Of a stretch of 64,000 nucleotides of DNA, positions 28,166 through 38,597 are shown piece by piece. Numbering within the stretch: the first letter of the stretch is position 1; every line of letters starts with the position of its first letter. A model generated the notes under the pieces. That model was given only the letters and a program-made list of their open reading frames with translations, was not told the DNA's origin and searched no databases. Location of the stretch: assembly GCA_016713585.1 (NCBI GenBank), contig JADJOV010000002.1, positions 1-64,000 of the forward strand. Direction: 5' to 3'. The stretch is from Bdellovibrionales bacterium (GTDB lineage Bacteria; Bdellovibrionota; Bdellovibrionia; Bdellovibrionales; Bdellovibrionaceae). Both the position numbers and the translations under genes were made by a program.

Positions 28166-29597
28166 CTAGGAAACTTTTCCAACCAGAATAGGGGACACAT
28201 CAGCCGTTGGGAGTTTTAGAGTAAAGGTGGTTTTGATCTGCTTCTCATCGAAAATCAGATCACCACCATGTTCCTTCGCAATCCCTAGAGCAATGCTAAG
28301 GCCTAAACCTGTCCCGGAACCAACCTCTCGCGTCGTGAAGAAGGGTCGAAAAAGTTTTTCTCTATCTTGGACAGAAATTCCTACCCCAGTATCGGTAAAA
28401 CTGATGTAAACAAACCCATCTTTTTCTATTCCCTGGATAGAAATGACTTTCTCCTTAACTTCGTGCCTATTAACTGCTTCAAATCCATTGCTTAACAAAT
28501 TGAAAATAATCTGACTGATCTGATTGGGTCGACAAGAGACCCTAATTTGACTTGGGACGTCGATTAATATTTTTACACTTTTGATCGAGAATTTGGCCTC
28601 ACACAAATCCAATGTGTTTTCAATAATTTTATGGATTGACTCAATTTCGGCTGGCTCCCCGTCTTTCTGCCTTGAAAAAGCGGTCAGTCCACGAACAATA
28701 GAAGCGACCCTGTCGACAGATTTAAATAATTTTACAAATAATTCCTCTGTTTTTTCATTTCTCTCAATTCCTTTTGTCTCACTCTTCAGAGCGATTTTCA
28801 GTAACCCCAAACTCAAACGTATAACGGAAAGAGGATTGTTAATCTCATGGGCCACCCCACTCGCCATCTCACCAAGCGCTGCCAATCTGCGTGCATTCTG
28901 CGCTTTGAGCGTCTGTTCAAGAACCTCCTGAATGAGTCGTTCAGTGGCAAGTAACAAAAAACCAATACTCGCCGCCACAATCACTAAACCGACCAAGGCG
29001 AAAAATGTGAAATTCAATCCTGATCTCGAAAAAAGTTGAGAGGTGCTGGGTTGCCCAACGACGACATTCAAGGCCCTGTATCCCATGACAATCGCAAAAA
29101 AACCAAAAGTCAAAGATGTCATTGCAGATGAAACTCCAAATTTCCGCCAATGGTTTTTCACGACAAGGTACACATTAATTCCCAAGAACAATGACCCTGC
29201 GCCACTCACCAAAAAAACCCGAAATGAATTAAAATCTATGCCGTAATAGTAATAATGGCCAGCAATCAAAACCAAGGACAGCACACAAAGTGAATAAGCA
29301 AATCTTTCGAAGTAAAACTCGTTATAAAATTTGATAAAGCAAGGAACCAAAGGTCAAACTCAAGATTGACAAAGAGTTTGCCAAATAATAGGTCACAAAA
29401 GGAGTGCCCGTTCCCCGAAGCATGAATAACAAAAATGCCAGACCTACTGACGTCATCGAGGCGCCCCAGGCAAATAGCCCACCTATTTTGGGTGGAAAAG
29501 TGACGGAAAAACAAAATGATATGGAGCCCATAGTGAGGCCGAAGATCCCCATGCAAAACATAAAAGTCGAATGATCAAAGGTCTGAGCGAAATTCAC
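28166..29597 (-). CDS. Membrane sensor histidine kinase (one frame break)
   Basis: An N-terminal membrane region of about seven hydrophobic segments (for example FMFCMGIFGLTMGSISFCF, then LCVLSLVLIAGHYYYYG) leads to a kinase core with H-box GEMASGVAHEINNPLSV, N-box NLLSNGFEAV, and G boxes DTGVGIS and GTGLGLSIALGIAKEHGG. The frame breaks near 29345; joining a short upstream frame (GTG at 29597) gives a continuous membrane domain of about 475 residues in total. The ligand is unknown. The C-terminus has no receiver domain, so it needs a separate response regulator. Confidence 0.82.
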
Positions 29598-29733
29598 TGT
29601 CTAATTGTCTTTGAAAAAAGAAACAAAACCTATTCAAAAGACAATAATTTCTCCGTTTAGGACCTCATCTAGACTCTGGCTAAAACTCACCAGCCCAAAT
29701 GGGACCCTCCCTCTACGTTCGCCGTTATCGACT

Positions 29734-30400
29734 TCAGGCCAGAGCAGATATTTTATCCAGAACATACTTGTGTACCTGGGCTATAAGCTTGATCCAGGGA
29801 CAAATTGGTTGTGTCGACCACTAAGGCCTGGTCAGGAATCTGCAAAGGTGCCACCTTTCGAGCCGAGTCTTGCTGATCTCGAACTTCCTGGGATTTCAAT
29901 ATTTGTTCTTCTGAACTCCCCTGCTCTTGGGCACGCCGGGCAGCTCGATTTTGTGAAGACGCCGTCAAGTAAATCTTAACCGCTGCTTCAGGAAAAACCA
30001 CGGTACCACAATCGCGCCCTTCCGCGACTAAATGAAGTCCAGGCTTAAAACAGCGACGTTGTCCTTCGAGTAAGGCGGCACGCACGACAGGATAAGAGCT
30101 AATTCTGCTCGCGAAACTCCCGACATCATCATGAGCGATTTTATCTGATACATCTTCGCCCTGAAAGAGAACCTTGGTGTTTTCGGCCGTCATTTCCACA
30201 GACCATATTGGTGAGCGAGCTAGGCGCCCCAAAGAATCCACATCGGAAAAATCAAGGCCCATTTGAAGAGCAATATAGGCAAGTCCCCTATAAAATGCAC
30301 CTGTTGAAACCCAAGGACAACCCAGTCTGCGAGCAAGCTCACGGCTAACAGTTGATTTGCCGGAAGCTGCGGGTCCATCAATCGTGATCACAATGTTCAT
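29734..30400 (-). CDS. cmk: Cytidylate kinase (one-base shift near the 3' end)
   Basis: Phosphorylates CMP and dCMP with ATP. The P-loop reads GPAASGKST at residue 9; VSTGAFYRGLA, VAEGRDCGTVVFP and VVDTTNLSLDQ are family landmarks. As written it ends at 29753 with a non-family tail. Removing one T near 29785 restores a normal C-terminus (DQAIAQVHKYVLDKI) ending at 29734. Its start overlaps the hisC stop by 4 bp. Confidence 0.92.
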
Positions 30401-31569
30401 CCTGGACCTCCTTCAGTTTGCGGGCTCCCCGCAGGAACGGGGATGAAAGACTCCTGCGGAATTTGCTCAAGGACGGCCTCCAGGGCCTGAATTGCAGCCC
30501 TGTTTTCATCCATCAGTCCAACACTCATTCGCAGGTGAGTCTTAAACCCATAGTTAAGTATTGGTCGCAGAATAATTCCGCGCCGGAGAAGAGCCTCATA
30601 TACTTTCAGAGCATCTCGCCCTGTATCAAAAGTGATAAAATTTCCTTCTGAAGGAATCCATGGAAGCTGGAGTCTGGTCAGCTCTGCCATAAAAAAATCA
30701 AGCCCTTCCCAAGTCAGGCGCTGAGACTCTTGAATAAATTTTTGATCATCAATTGCGGCGATTGCTGCGACCTGTGCCAAATCATTCACATTAAATGGTT
30801 TTCGAACTCGATTGAAAAGCTCAATAACTTCGCTAGGTGCGATCAAGGTTCCAAGTCTGAAACCAGCCATTCCAAATGATTTTGAAAAGGTCTTCAATAA
30901 TACCAAATTGTTAGTCAAAAGAACCTGCTTAAATACCGACTCATAATCTGGATGCCTCACAAATTCATTGTAAGCCTCATCAAATACCAGCAAAACATCA
31001 TCCCGTCCGCCAAGGGTTGATATAAACTTTTCAATCTCAACTCGAGGAATGAACCTTCCGGTTGGATTATTTGGATTCGGGACGAAAATAAGTCGAATTC
31101 TTTGAGTCGTCGAATTCTTTAAGAAATAGTCCGCCATGACCTGAAGATCGATCCCATAATCTGAGCGAAGCGGAACCTTGGCAACCTTAACCCTGGCAGC
31201 ACCTGCGCTCACTTCGTAGGCCGCAAAGGCCGCCTGGGACGTCAAAATTGAATCTCCTGGCTCACAGTAGATTCGAATCAAAAGATCTATAATTTCGTCG
31301 GATCCATTACCTATTCCCAAGTTCTTAGAAGGAATTCTCCATCGATCCGATAATGTCGAAATCAGATCATAACAAGTTGGGTCTGGATAACGATGCTGGT
31401 TTTGAAGAGCCTTCTGAACCGCAGCCAAAGCCAAAGGACTTGGACCCAAAGGGTTTTCGTTACTCGCAAGCTTAATAACCCGATCCAAACCGAACTCACG
31501 CTTTGTTTCAGAAATCGGCTTCCCTGGCCTATAGGGAACTAGGTTTAAAATTTCTTGAGAGACTTTCAT
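30397..31569 (-). CDS. hisC: Histidinol-phosphate aminotransferase (or aromatic aminotransferase of the HisC type)
   Basis: A 390-residue PLP enzyme of aminotransferase class I/II. It has KLASNENPLGPSP near residue 35, NPNNPTG near 163, the lysine motif KTFSKSFGMAGFRLG near 225, and the C-terminal RMSVG. The HisC family makes histidinol phosphate, but members next to cmk often act on aromatic amino-acid precursors; the context here allows either. The 14-bp region around its start codon is tandemly duplicated. Overlaps cmk by 4 bp. Confidence 0.87.
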   Translation of the reverse strand: MKVSQEILNLVPYRPGKPISETKREFGLDRVIKLASNENPLGPSPLALAAVQKALQNQHRYPDPTCYDLISTLSDRWRIPSKNLGIGNGSDEIIDLLIRIYCEPGDSILTSQAAFAAYEVSAGAARVKVAKVPLRSDYGIDLQVMADYFLKNSTTQRIRLIFVPNPNNPTGRFIPRVEIEKFISTLGGRDDVLLVFDEAYNEFVRHPDYESVFKQVLLTNNLVLLKTFSKSFGMAGFRLGTLIAPSEVIELFNRVRKPFNVNDLAQVAAIAAIDDQKFIQESQRLTWEGLDFFMAELTRLQLPWIPSEGNFITFDTGRDALKVYEALLRRGIILRPILNYGFKTHLRMSVGLMDENRAAIQALEAVLEQIPQESFIPVPAGSPQTEGGPG

Positions 31570-31590
31570 TGTCTTTCTTTCATTGTCTTT
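31563..31590 (-). repeat. 14-bp perfect tandem duplication over the hisC start
   Basis: CTTTCATTGTCTTT occurs at 31563-31576 and again at 31577-31590 (plus strand). Each copy includes an ATG on the minus strand. The upstream ATG opens MKERQ and stops at a TGA that overlaps the hisC ATG, so it could act as a leader peptide. Confidence 0.7.
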
Positions 31591-31664
31591 CCTTCAGCTG
31601 CGGTATAAAGAGATTGTCAATCAAGGACAAAATTTGATAGCATGGCAAATTCGAGTTCGTCATT

Positions 31665-32903
31665 ATGATTTTAGGACTATTTGTTGGAGAGTCGTTTGCA
31701 GAATTGAGTGTGGCTGAATCCACGCCTAGCTCACGTGGAACCTTACGAGAACACCAACGCTGGTATCTGCCCAAACATGGACTTAAAGCTTATTTGCAGA
31801 ACTGGCTGACCAAGACCCCCCATAAACCGGAACGCGTCATAGTTTCTTCCAGATTTCTTTACAAGCTTGCTGGGCACCGCCTTGGCGGAAGTGTTGCACA
31901 GATTGTCACTTCTGGCTTTGAAAATTGGAGCCACTTTGCTTCCCTTCCTGCCAATACCCGAAGCACCTCCCTTCGACAACTCAACCGATGCCCCTCTCTA
32001 TCGTCTCAAGACCTCATATTTGCGGTTCACGAGCGAATCCTTTCTGACGGATCGATAGGGAAACCACTGGATCTGTCAGAAATTGGCGCCATTCACGAAA
32101 AACTTCAGGTCTTGGGTCTCAAAAAGGTTTGCCTGCATTTTCACAATTCAAATCTAAATTCTATTCATCAACAGCAAACAAGGGATTTCCTGGTCACGCT
32201 GGGTTACGAGATTTTCGAACCCCCTGTCGTTGATGCTTTTCCGAGCCTTGAGCCTTTCACCCGTTGGAAAACCAATACCTTAAGTGCCGCAGTGAGTGGT
32301 ACATTCGAAGAATCGATGAAGGAAATTTTTGAGGGCCTCAGTGCGCAGATTAAAGAGGAGCAAATCTTCTTTTTTGATGGCGATCTGAGACTGCACCAAG
32401 GCGAACCTCTTTATCGCCTGTCTTCTCTCTTTGCTCTTGAGGCTTGTCTATATTCCCAACTTTCAAAAATTATGAATACCAAAATGAAATCCGAAAAACC
32501 GCTCACTTTTCTCCATTTTGGCATTGAACATTTTTCCTACTTAACAGACGAAAAGACTCTGACCGAATCTCCATGGGGAACGCTTGCGTTAGGCACGCAA
32601 GGCTGTCGTGATTTTTCAATTCAACCCTCATCTCTGCTTGACCTCCATGATGACGGGTCCTTGGTTACCAAGGGAAATCTCTCCTATGAACCTGGCCCAA
32701 TTCACCTCGGCCGGGGCCACAAACCCCTTGTTGCAGACCTATTGATTCAAGAAACGAAGTGGCCGGAGATTATCGATCTTGACGAGAAGCAAGCCCGGAC
32801 ATCTTTAGATCGTTGGGTGTTGCTGATGCAAACCTGGCAACGCTCAGTTAAAAAACTTCGCTTTCTCGCGAATCTTTTGAGCGTTTGCTTCGAGATCAAA
32901 TGA
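31665..32903 (+). CDS. HyuA-like (hydantoinase/oxoprolinase A) protein, divergent
   Basis: A 412-residue protein weakly resembling HyuA-type ATP-dependent hydantoinase/oxoprolinase subunits. Resemblance lies in GGSVAQIVTSGFENW near residue 73, VHERILSDGSIGKPLD near 123, and a later GTLALGTQG region. Catalytic residues cannot be assigned by eye. The C-terminus overlaps a 71-residue frame by ATGA. The neighbour downstream is HyuB-like, which supports the assignment. Strength of homology is moderate only. Confidence 0.5.
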   Translation: MILGLFVGESFAELSVAESTPSSRGTLREHQRWYLPKHGLKAYLQNWLTKTPHKPERVIVSSRFLYKLAGHRLGGSVAQIVTSGFENWSHFASLPANTRSTSLRQLNRCPSLSSQDLIFAVHERILSDGSIGKPLDLSEIGAIHEKLQVLGLKKVCLHFHNSNLNSIHQQQTRDFLVTLGYEIFEPPVVDAFPSLEPFTRWKTNTLSAAVSGTFEESMKEIFEGLSAQIKEEQIFFFDGDLRLHQGEPLYRLSSLFALEACLYSQLSKIMNTKMKSEKPLTFLHFGIEHFSYLTDEKTLTESPWGTLALGTQGCRDFSIQPSSLLDLHDDGSLVTKGNLSYEPGPIHLGRGHKPLVADLLIQETKWPEIIDLDEKQARTSLDRWVLLMQTWQRSVKKLRFLANLLSVCFEIK

Positions 32904-33115
32904 GTGAACTTCTTTCCGCGGAAATTCAGAATTGCATTGAGGGACCTGTTGTCAAATATGGATACCTTTCTGAACAAATTGACGTGGTGGCAACACCTCA
33001 GAGCGGTCTCACTTCCTCCACCACAGGCAATCGCGTTATGACTGACACAATCAGCGAGGCCCAAAATCCAAAATCTTTTCTCTTAGCAATCGAAGCGTTG
33101 GAAAGGGGACTTTGA
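32900..33115 (+). CDS. Small protein, possibly the displaced C-terminus of the HyuA-like gene
   Basis: 71 residues, starting with ATG overlapping the previous stop and ending with TGA overlapping the next gene's ATG. The stretch EIQNCIEGPVVKYGYL resembles the end of HyuA proteins, where a GP(A/V)(I/V) segment is found, so a frame shift near 32880 in the long gene is likely. It could also be a true small gene. Confidence 0.4.
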   Translation: MSELLSAEIQNCIEGPVVKYGYLSEQIDVVATPQSGLTSSTTGNRVMTDTISEAQNPKSFLLAIEALERGL

Positions 33116-34496
33116 TGGATTTTTTACCTATGAGACCAATTCCGGCCCTTGCTAACGAAGGCTTTGTGTTGATGACACTCGATCAAAAAATTGTGGCAGC
33201 AAAAGGACACGGAATATTTGGTTGGGCATCCCCTGGTGAAATCAATCCACACCGTGAACCATTTTTCAAACTTTCCCCTGGAGATGCCGTCATCCTGAAT
33301 GACCCCTCTTGTGGCGGATTGTTCCCGTGGGCCATCACCTGCGTCCTTCGAACTGAGCACCATATTTTGGCTCGTTCGCAGAAAATTAAAGCACTTTGGC
33401 ATTTGGCTGAAAAAATTGATTTTGAAAGTCTCAGAATTCCACCAACGCCCCTCATTCAAAAGGGCGAACTACAGACTCAAATTTTCGAAAGCCTTAAAAA
33501 TCACCCCAGCGTCGGACCTGATTTTGCCAGTACTTTAACAAACATCACTTCTCTGGAATCCTTTCCAATGAAAAATTGGCGTTCGTTGTCACCCAATTTG
33601 GCATCCCGAATTAGAACTTTGATTCATGAACTTCCCCATCGAGAGGCCCTCCAGGAAGTTAAGTTATCCACCGGAGAAATCATTCGATTAAAACTGGTGT
33701 GCTCTGATGACGGCTTTAGCTTTGATTTTGGCGGAACCTCCGTGGGTCAGAGATGTTTTCTTGATGAAGCCCTCATCCTTGGAATTTGTAGAGAATACCT
33801 TTTAAGGTTTTTCGGTCTAGATTTTCAATATGGTCTCTTTCTAGATCCTTGGATTCACCTGAGGACTCCCCAACAGAGCTGCCTTCAAAATAAGTATCCC
33901 CAAGGACAACTCCAAGGACTGGCTCGAGCGACCGGTGCGCTCCTTCACGTGATTCAAAAATGTTTTCAACAGATTTATCAAAAGGACACTCTCCCTTTTC
34001 ACAATTTTTATCCTCTTTGGATTCAAGTCAAAAATAAAAATCACTTTGTTCAATGGATTCTTCCCCCAGGCAGCGGAGCCCTCGGAAAAGACTCCGGGAT
34101 TTCGGCCTTTTTCTGTTGACGGCATTTCAGAAATTCCACCCATTGCTGAAATTCAAACTTTTTTTTGAAATTGAGGAGTTTTCACTGGCTGAACCAAAAC
34201 CGCACGTTTCAGCTCAAAATTCAGGGCAAAATTCAGGTCAAAGTAATATTCAAACTCAGAGTTTGAATCAGGCGGGGCTCGGGATAAAACTGGGTTTGCT
34301 TGTCAAGGCAGATTGTGAACTGCTGTGGTTTACAGAACGCGCAAAGACAGCCTTAGGCGGCGATTCGACACATTCGGCCCTTGAGCCGTGTTGTGTTATC
34401 CTTAACAACGAAATCTTGCCAGGAACGGGGCAGCTTCATTTAAGGAAAGGACAGTCCCTGAGACTACAAACTGGTTCTGGCGCCCATCTGACTTGA
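33115..34496 (+). CDS. HyuB-like (hydantoinase/oxoprolinase B) protein (one frame break)
   Basis: Resembles HyuB subunits: GDAVILNDPSCGG near residue 56 corresponds to the GD(V)..NDP..GG motif, and FDFGGTSVGQ near 200 to the DF.GTS motif. The frame breaks near 34110; the second frame continues to 34496 with LNNEILPGTGQLHLRKGQ and LQTGSGAH, which match the HyuB C-terminus in a compressed form. HyuA and HyuB act together to open 5-oxoproline or hydantoin rings using ATP. The protein is about 460 residues, shorter than typical HyuB, so substrate is open. Confidence 0.55.
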
Positions 34497-34546
34497 AAGT
34501 ATGTGAATGGCCCGCGCAACAATAAGTGTTAATTATTACACGAGTC

Positions 34547-35851
34547 CTAAGAGGCTATTTTGAGAGGCGTTTTTTCTTTTTGACTTACTTCCTGCGAAAG
34601 CAATTCTGTCAGAATACTATTGCCCTTCTTGAGTTTGAGACCAATTTCAGCGGTCGTCTTCATAACCGGCCCCATAGTCGCAGACGGCACCTCGGAAACT
34701 ATTTTTTGTTGGACGTTAATCCTCACAATCGAACCATATAATTTGTATTCGGCTCCATTAACATTCACGACTAACTCAAGTAATTTTCCTAGATTTTCAA
34801 ATGTTTGGACATTTTGTGCTCTTAACAGTACCCTATCTTCATTCATATTCACCACAGTGCACTCTGAAGCCTCATTGGCACTCAATGTGCTGACAGGAAG
34901 ACTTGTGCGCAATCGATATGGCCTTGGGCCTTTAATGAACTGAATTTCACCGGAGCTAGATTTCCCGCTTTCAACGACTCTTTTAACTTCGTGAATGAGT
35001 CGAACCTCCGAATCTTGCAACAGGTTCGCATCCTCAAGAAGGCGCGGATAAATATCATCAAGCAAGTTCTTCAGAAGCTCTTTCCCGAAATGAATATTGC
35101 GACTGACACTTGGAAAGATTAGCCGAGAATCTGGACTCAGTAAAAAAAGACTAAAGTTATCTCGTTCGGTTTTTCCAGAAAAGTGAGACTCTCGTGCAGC
35201 AAATGAATCAAGCGTGGTGGATCCTTCCATATAGATAGCTTTGGCTCCAGAAACAAAGTCGTAATTCAACATTGGCCCTGATTTTCTAAACCCCACAAGG
35301 AGCCTATAGAACTTTTCAGCGTTTGGATGAATCGAACAGATGGTGTAGGGGTTTTTATAAATTCTATTAATCAATTGAATATAGAACTTGATCATCAACA
35401 ATTGAATTGCATTTCCCTGGGCTCGGTAGTCAGGATGAACGGCAAGGCCCGAAAACTCCAACACGCTGGCCTGATTATCCAGTGTCTTTTTTGCTTCTTC
35501 TCCAAAGGCCTTCTGCGCTGGAAAAGGAAAATCCCCTCTGTGAATGACCGTTCCCGTCCCTACGCAGATACCTTTATGTCTGACCATGATAATATTTGTT
35601 TCAGGTAACAGATGATGAAGGCCAAGGCGGATTCTACGAGGATCTTCAGTCATTAAGCCCTTCCTGACATAACAATGATGCAGAAGACCTAGAGCTTCGA
35701 AATACTCATCGGCTGTTTCGGCAGCTTTCACCTCAAACTCAGAGGACAGAACCTGAGGATTAAGTTCAAAAGCGTGTCTGAACATTCTGAGTAAAATCAA
35801 TTCTTGAAATGAGTCAATGATTTGGTTTGAAAACTGATTTATTACACCCAT
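34547..35851 (-). CDS. GNAT-type acyltransferase fused to a degenerate PilZ-like domain
   Basis: A 434-residue protein. Residues about 40-200 resemble GNAT/N-acyl amino-acid synthase domains (LLHHCYVRKGLM, VLEFSGLAVHPDYRAQGNAIQLL). Residues about 300-420 resemble a PilZ domain, with RPYRLR as candidate for the RxxxR c-di-GMP motif, but the usual D/NxSxxG is replaced by NMNEDRV. It may not bind c-di-GMP. A paralogue with a better PilZ lies at 54834-56123. Acyl substrate unknown; both are probably cytoplasmic or membrane-associated. Confidence 0.65.
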   Translation of the reverse strand: MGVINQFSNQIIDSFQELILLRMFRHAFELNPQVLSSEFEVKAAETADEYFEALGLLHHCYVRKGLMTEDPRRIRLGLHHLLPETNIIMVRHKGICVGTGTVIHRGDFPFPAQKAFGEEAKKTLDNQASVLEFSGLAVHPDYRAQGNAIQLLMIKFYIQLINRIYKNPYTICSIHPNAEKFYRLLVGFRKSGPMLNYDFVSGAKAIYMEGSTTLDSFAARESHFSGKTERDNFSLFLLSPDSRLIFPSVSRNIHFGKELLKNLLDDIYPRLLEDANLLQDSEVRLIHEVKRVVESGKSSSGEIQFIKGPRPYRLRTSLPVSTLSANEASECTVVNMNEDRVLLRAQNVQTFENLGKLLELVVNVNGAEYKLYGSIVRINVQQKIVSEVPSATMGPVMKTTAEIGLKLKKGNSILTELLSQEVSQKEKTPLKIAS

Positions 35852-35982
35852 GAATTGATTCTGCTTGATACTTATTCAGTTTTCCACAAATTGGAAAAAC
35901 TTTCCCACCTTGGTACAAACTGATAGAAGACGAAGGGTATCTCATCACCATCCGCCTACCTACAATCGGCTCAGAATGAATC

Positions 35983-37236
35983 TTAAAGACAAGATTTTCC
36001 AATATCTGTTCGTAACTGCTGACCGGGCCATTTGGCCTCTTGGGCTTGCTGATAAGCATTTCGAATTGCTTCGTTAAATGAAGATCCCACACCGACCGCA
36101 CCTAGAACTCGTCCGCCATTTGTCAACCATTGGGACTTTTCGCGCTTTGTTCCTGCGTGGATAAAATAGCTTGAGTTTGTTTCCTTCCAAAGGTCCCCTT
36201 CAATAAGAATATCTTTCTTGGGTGCCTCGGGATACCCTTCAGCTGCCAAAATGACACAACAGCTGAAGAGCGAATTAAAAATAACAGGTTCGAGTTCTCC
36301 CTGGGATAATTTCTTAAATAGAACTCCGGCATCATTTTCAATCAAGGGTAAAATCACTTGAGTTTCGGGATCGCCAAAACGTGTATTATACTCCAAAACC
36401 ACAGGCCCGTTTTGAGTTACCATAATTCCAACAAATAAAACTCCTCTAAAAATGAGGCCTTCTTGGCCGAGCTGTTTCACTGATGGTCTGATGATTTGAC
36501 TTTCAATCTTCTCAAAAAGATCATGCTCAAGCACTATGGGCGCAACTGTACCCATCCCGCCCGTATTCGGACCTTGCTGTTTGTCTCTCAGACGTTTATG
36601 GTCCTGAGCCAATGGCAAGGTCATATGCTTGTTTCCATTCGTCAAAATTAAATAACTTAACTCCCAACCTTCGAGGCATTCCTCGAGGAGAGCCCGGCTT
36701 CCCGCGAGACCAAAAATTTTATTTTCAAATAGATCTTTAGCTGCCTCTGTCAGCTCACCTAGATTAGCACAAATTGAGACACCTTTACCTGCAGCAAGAC
36801 CATCAGCCTTGAGGACATAAGGTGGTTTGAAATGCCGACTGGCCTCGATTGTCTCAGAAACGCTGGCGACAACGACTGAGCGGGCGGTCGGAACTCCTGC
36901 CCGAAGCATAAACTCTTTGGCGAAAATCTTAGAGCCCTCAAGTTGAGCCGCGGGACCGCTGGGACCCACCACTAAAATTCCACGTTCTCTCAAACGGTCA
37001 GCGAGACCACCCACAAGTGGCTCCTCTGGGCCGATAAAGACAAAATCAATTTCCGTCCTCAGGCAAAACCCGATGATTTCTTCAGAGTCTTTCCAGCTTA
37101 AGTTATGACACAAAGCTTCTTTGGCCATCCCATCATTGCCAGGGGCAACGTGAATTTCGGTGATAGATGCCGATCTCCTAAAGAATTTAACCAGGGCATG
37201 CTCCCTTCCGCCTTGGCCAATGATGAGTACTTTCAT
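35983..37236 (-). CDS. purD: Phosphoribosylamine-glycine ligase
   Basis: ATP-grasp enzyme of purine synthesis, joining phosphoribosylamine and glycine to GAR. Starts MKVLIIGQGGREHALV at 37236, preferred over the upstream ATG at 37254. Visible are FVFIGPEEPLVGGLAD, VLKADGLAAGKGVSIC, GPNTGGMGTVAP, and LEYNTRFGDPETQV. The C-terminal LRTDIGKSCL fits the family. Length is normal (417). Confidence 0.95.
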   Translation of the reverse strand: MKVLIIGQGGREHALVKFFRRSASITEIHVAPGNDGMAKEALCHNLSWKDSEEIIGFCLRTEIDFVFIGPEEPLVGGLADRLRERGILVVGPSGPAAQLEGSKIFAKEFMLRAGVPTARSVVVASVSETIEASRHFKPPYVLKADGLAAGKGVSICANLGELTEAAKDLFENKIFGLAGSRALLEECLEGWELSYLILTNGNKHMTLPLAQDHKRLRDKQQGPNTGGMGTVAPIVLEHDLFEKIESQIIRPSVKQLGQEGLIFRGVLFVGIMVTQNGPVVLEYNTRFGDPETQVILPLIENDAGVLFKKLSQGELEPVIFNSLFSCCVILAAEGYPEAPKKDILIEGDLWKETNSSYFIHAGTKREKSQWLTNGGRVLGAVGVGSSFNEAIRNAYQQAQEAKWPGQQLRTDIGKSCL

Positions 37237-37324
37237 AGGAACCCTTTCCTTCATTTAAAAGTTAAGTTTTTGCATCCCTGTGCGCCGTGATTTTTCATTC
37301 AAGTTACCTTTATAATCCTAGGCC

Positions 37325-38503
37325 ATGGAAAAGATAGTCTTTATCTCAGGAAAAAGAACCCCTTTCGGATCCCTGGGTGGATCTTTGAAGGATATTTCAG
37401 CAACAGATCTTGGCGTCATTGCGGCCAAGGCCACTTTGGAGCAAGCCCAGCTTTCAGCTCAAGAAGTGGATCATATCGTGATTGGAAACGTCGTCCAATC
37501 TGGAGCAGACGCCGCCTACATTCCCAGGCATATTGGCTTAAAAGCAGGGGTTCCTGTCTGTGTTGGAGCCTACCTCGTCAATCGACTTTGCGGCAGTGGT
37601 TTTCAGGCCTGGATTAATGCCGCTCAGATGATTCTGACAAATGAAGCCTCAGTCGTCCTAGCTGGTGGGGTTGAGCAAATGTCACAAATTCCCTACGTAG
37701 CAAGAAATGCACGCTTTGGAATGCGAATGGGAAATTTTGAACTTGAAGACTATATGACTTCAGCCTTAACTGATGCTTACACCAAAACACCAATGGCAAT
37801 TACAGCTGAGAATTTGGCTGTGAAATATGGAATATCCCGTGAGGCTTCAGACAGATTCTCTTTGCAATCTCAAGCTAGATTCCAAGAGGCCGTCCTCAAG
37901 GGATATCTAAAAAATGAACTTTGTTCAGTTTCACTTGAGTCCAAAAAAGGGACGGTTCTGTTTGAGAAAGACGAATATCCAAAACCCGATACAACTCTTG
38001 AAAAAATGAGCTCCTTAAAAGCAATTTTCAAAAAAGACGGAGTCGTCACTGCCGCTTCTGCATCGGGAATTGTCGACGGAGCTGCCTGCTCCTTGATCAC
38101 TTCTGAGTCAAAGGCCAAGGCGCTTGGACTTAAACCCATGGCTCGAATTGTGAGTTGGGCCTCAGTTGGCTGTGATCCGTCAATTATGGGAATTGGACCT
38201 GCCGAGTCTTCTCGTCTCGCTTTGAAGCGAGCTGGGATGGAGCTCAAACAAATGGATCTGGTTGAAGTGAACGAAGCTTTTGCCGCCCAATATTTGTCCG
38301 TGGAGAAAGAGCTCGGCCTTGACCCTCAGAAGACGAATGTCAACGGGGGAGCCATCGCCGTGGGTCATCCATTAGGAGCCTCAGGCACCAGAATTATGAA
38401 TCACCTCGTCTATGAACTCCATCGCAGACAAGGCAAATTCGCCCTCGGAAGTGCCTGCATTGGAGGAGGTCAAGGGATCTCAATAATTATCGAACGAATT
38501 TAG
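37325..38503 (+). CDS. Acetyl-CoA acetyltransferase (thiolase)
   Basis: A 392-residue thiolase with the acyl-enzyme cysteine in NRLCGSGFQAW near residue 89, the histidine loop VNGGAIAVGHPLGASGTR and the second cysteine in CIGGGQG near 380. It condenses two acetyl-CoA or cleaves 3-ketoacyl-CoA. It stands alone after purD (divergent). The ATG follows a weak ribosome site (CCTAGG). Confidence 0.92.
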   Translation: MEKIVFISGKRTPFGSLGGSLKDISATDLGVIAAKATLEQAQLSAQEVDHIVIGNVVQSGADAAYIPRHIGLKAGVPVCVGAYLVNRLCGSGFQAWINAAQMILTNEASVVLAGGVEQMSQIPYVARNARFGMRMGNFELEDYMTSALTDAYTKTPMAITAENLAVKYGISREASDRFSLQSQARFQEAVLKGYLKNELCSVSLESKKGTVLFEKDEYPKPDTTLEKMSSLKAIFKKDGVVTAASASGIVDGAACSLITSESKAKALGLKPMARIVSWASVGCDPSIMGIGPAESSRLALKRAGMELKQMDLVEVNEAFAAQYLSVEKELGLDPQKTNVNGGAIAVGHPLGASGTRIMNHLVYELHRRQGKFALGSACIGGGQGISIIIERI

Positions 38504-38597
38504 TCAAAGTCTCAGCTTCCCATCTTGGGACAAACTTCATTTTTTTCCCCCCAATTCCGAAGGAATCGGTAAGATCAAATCAAAAGGGAAAAATAAT

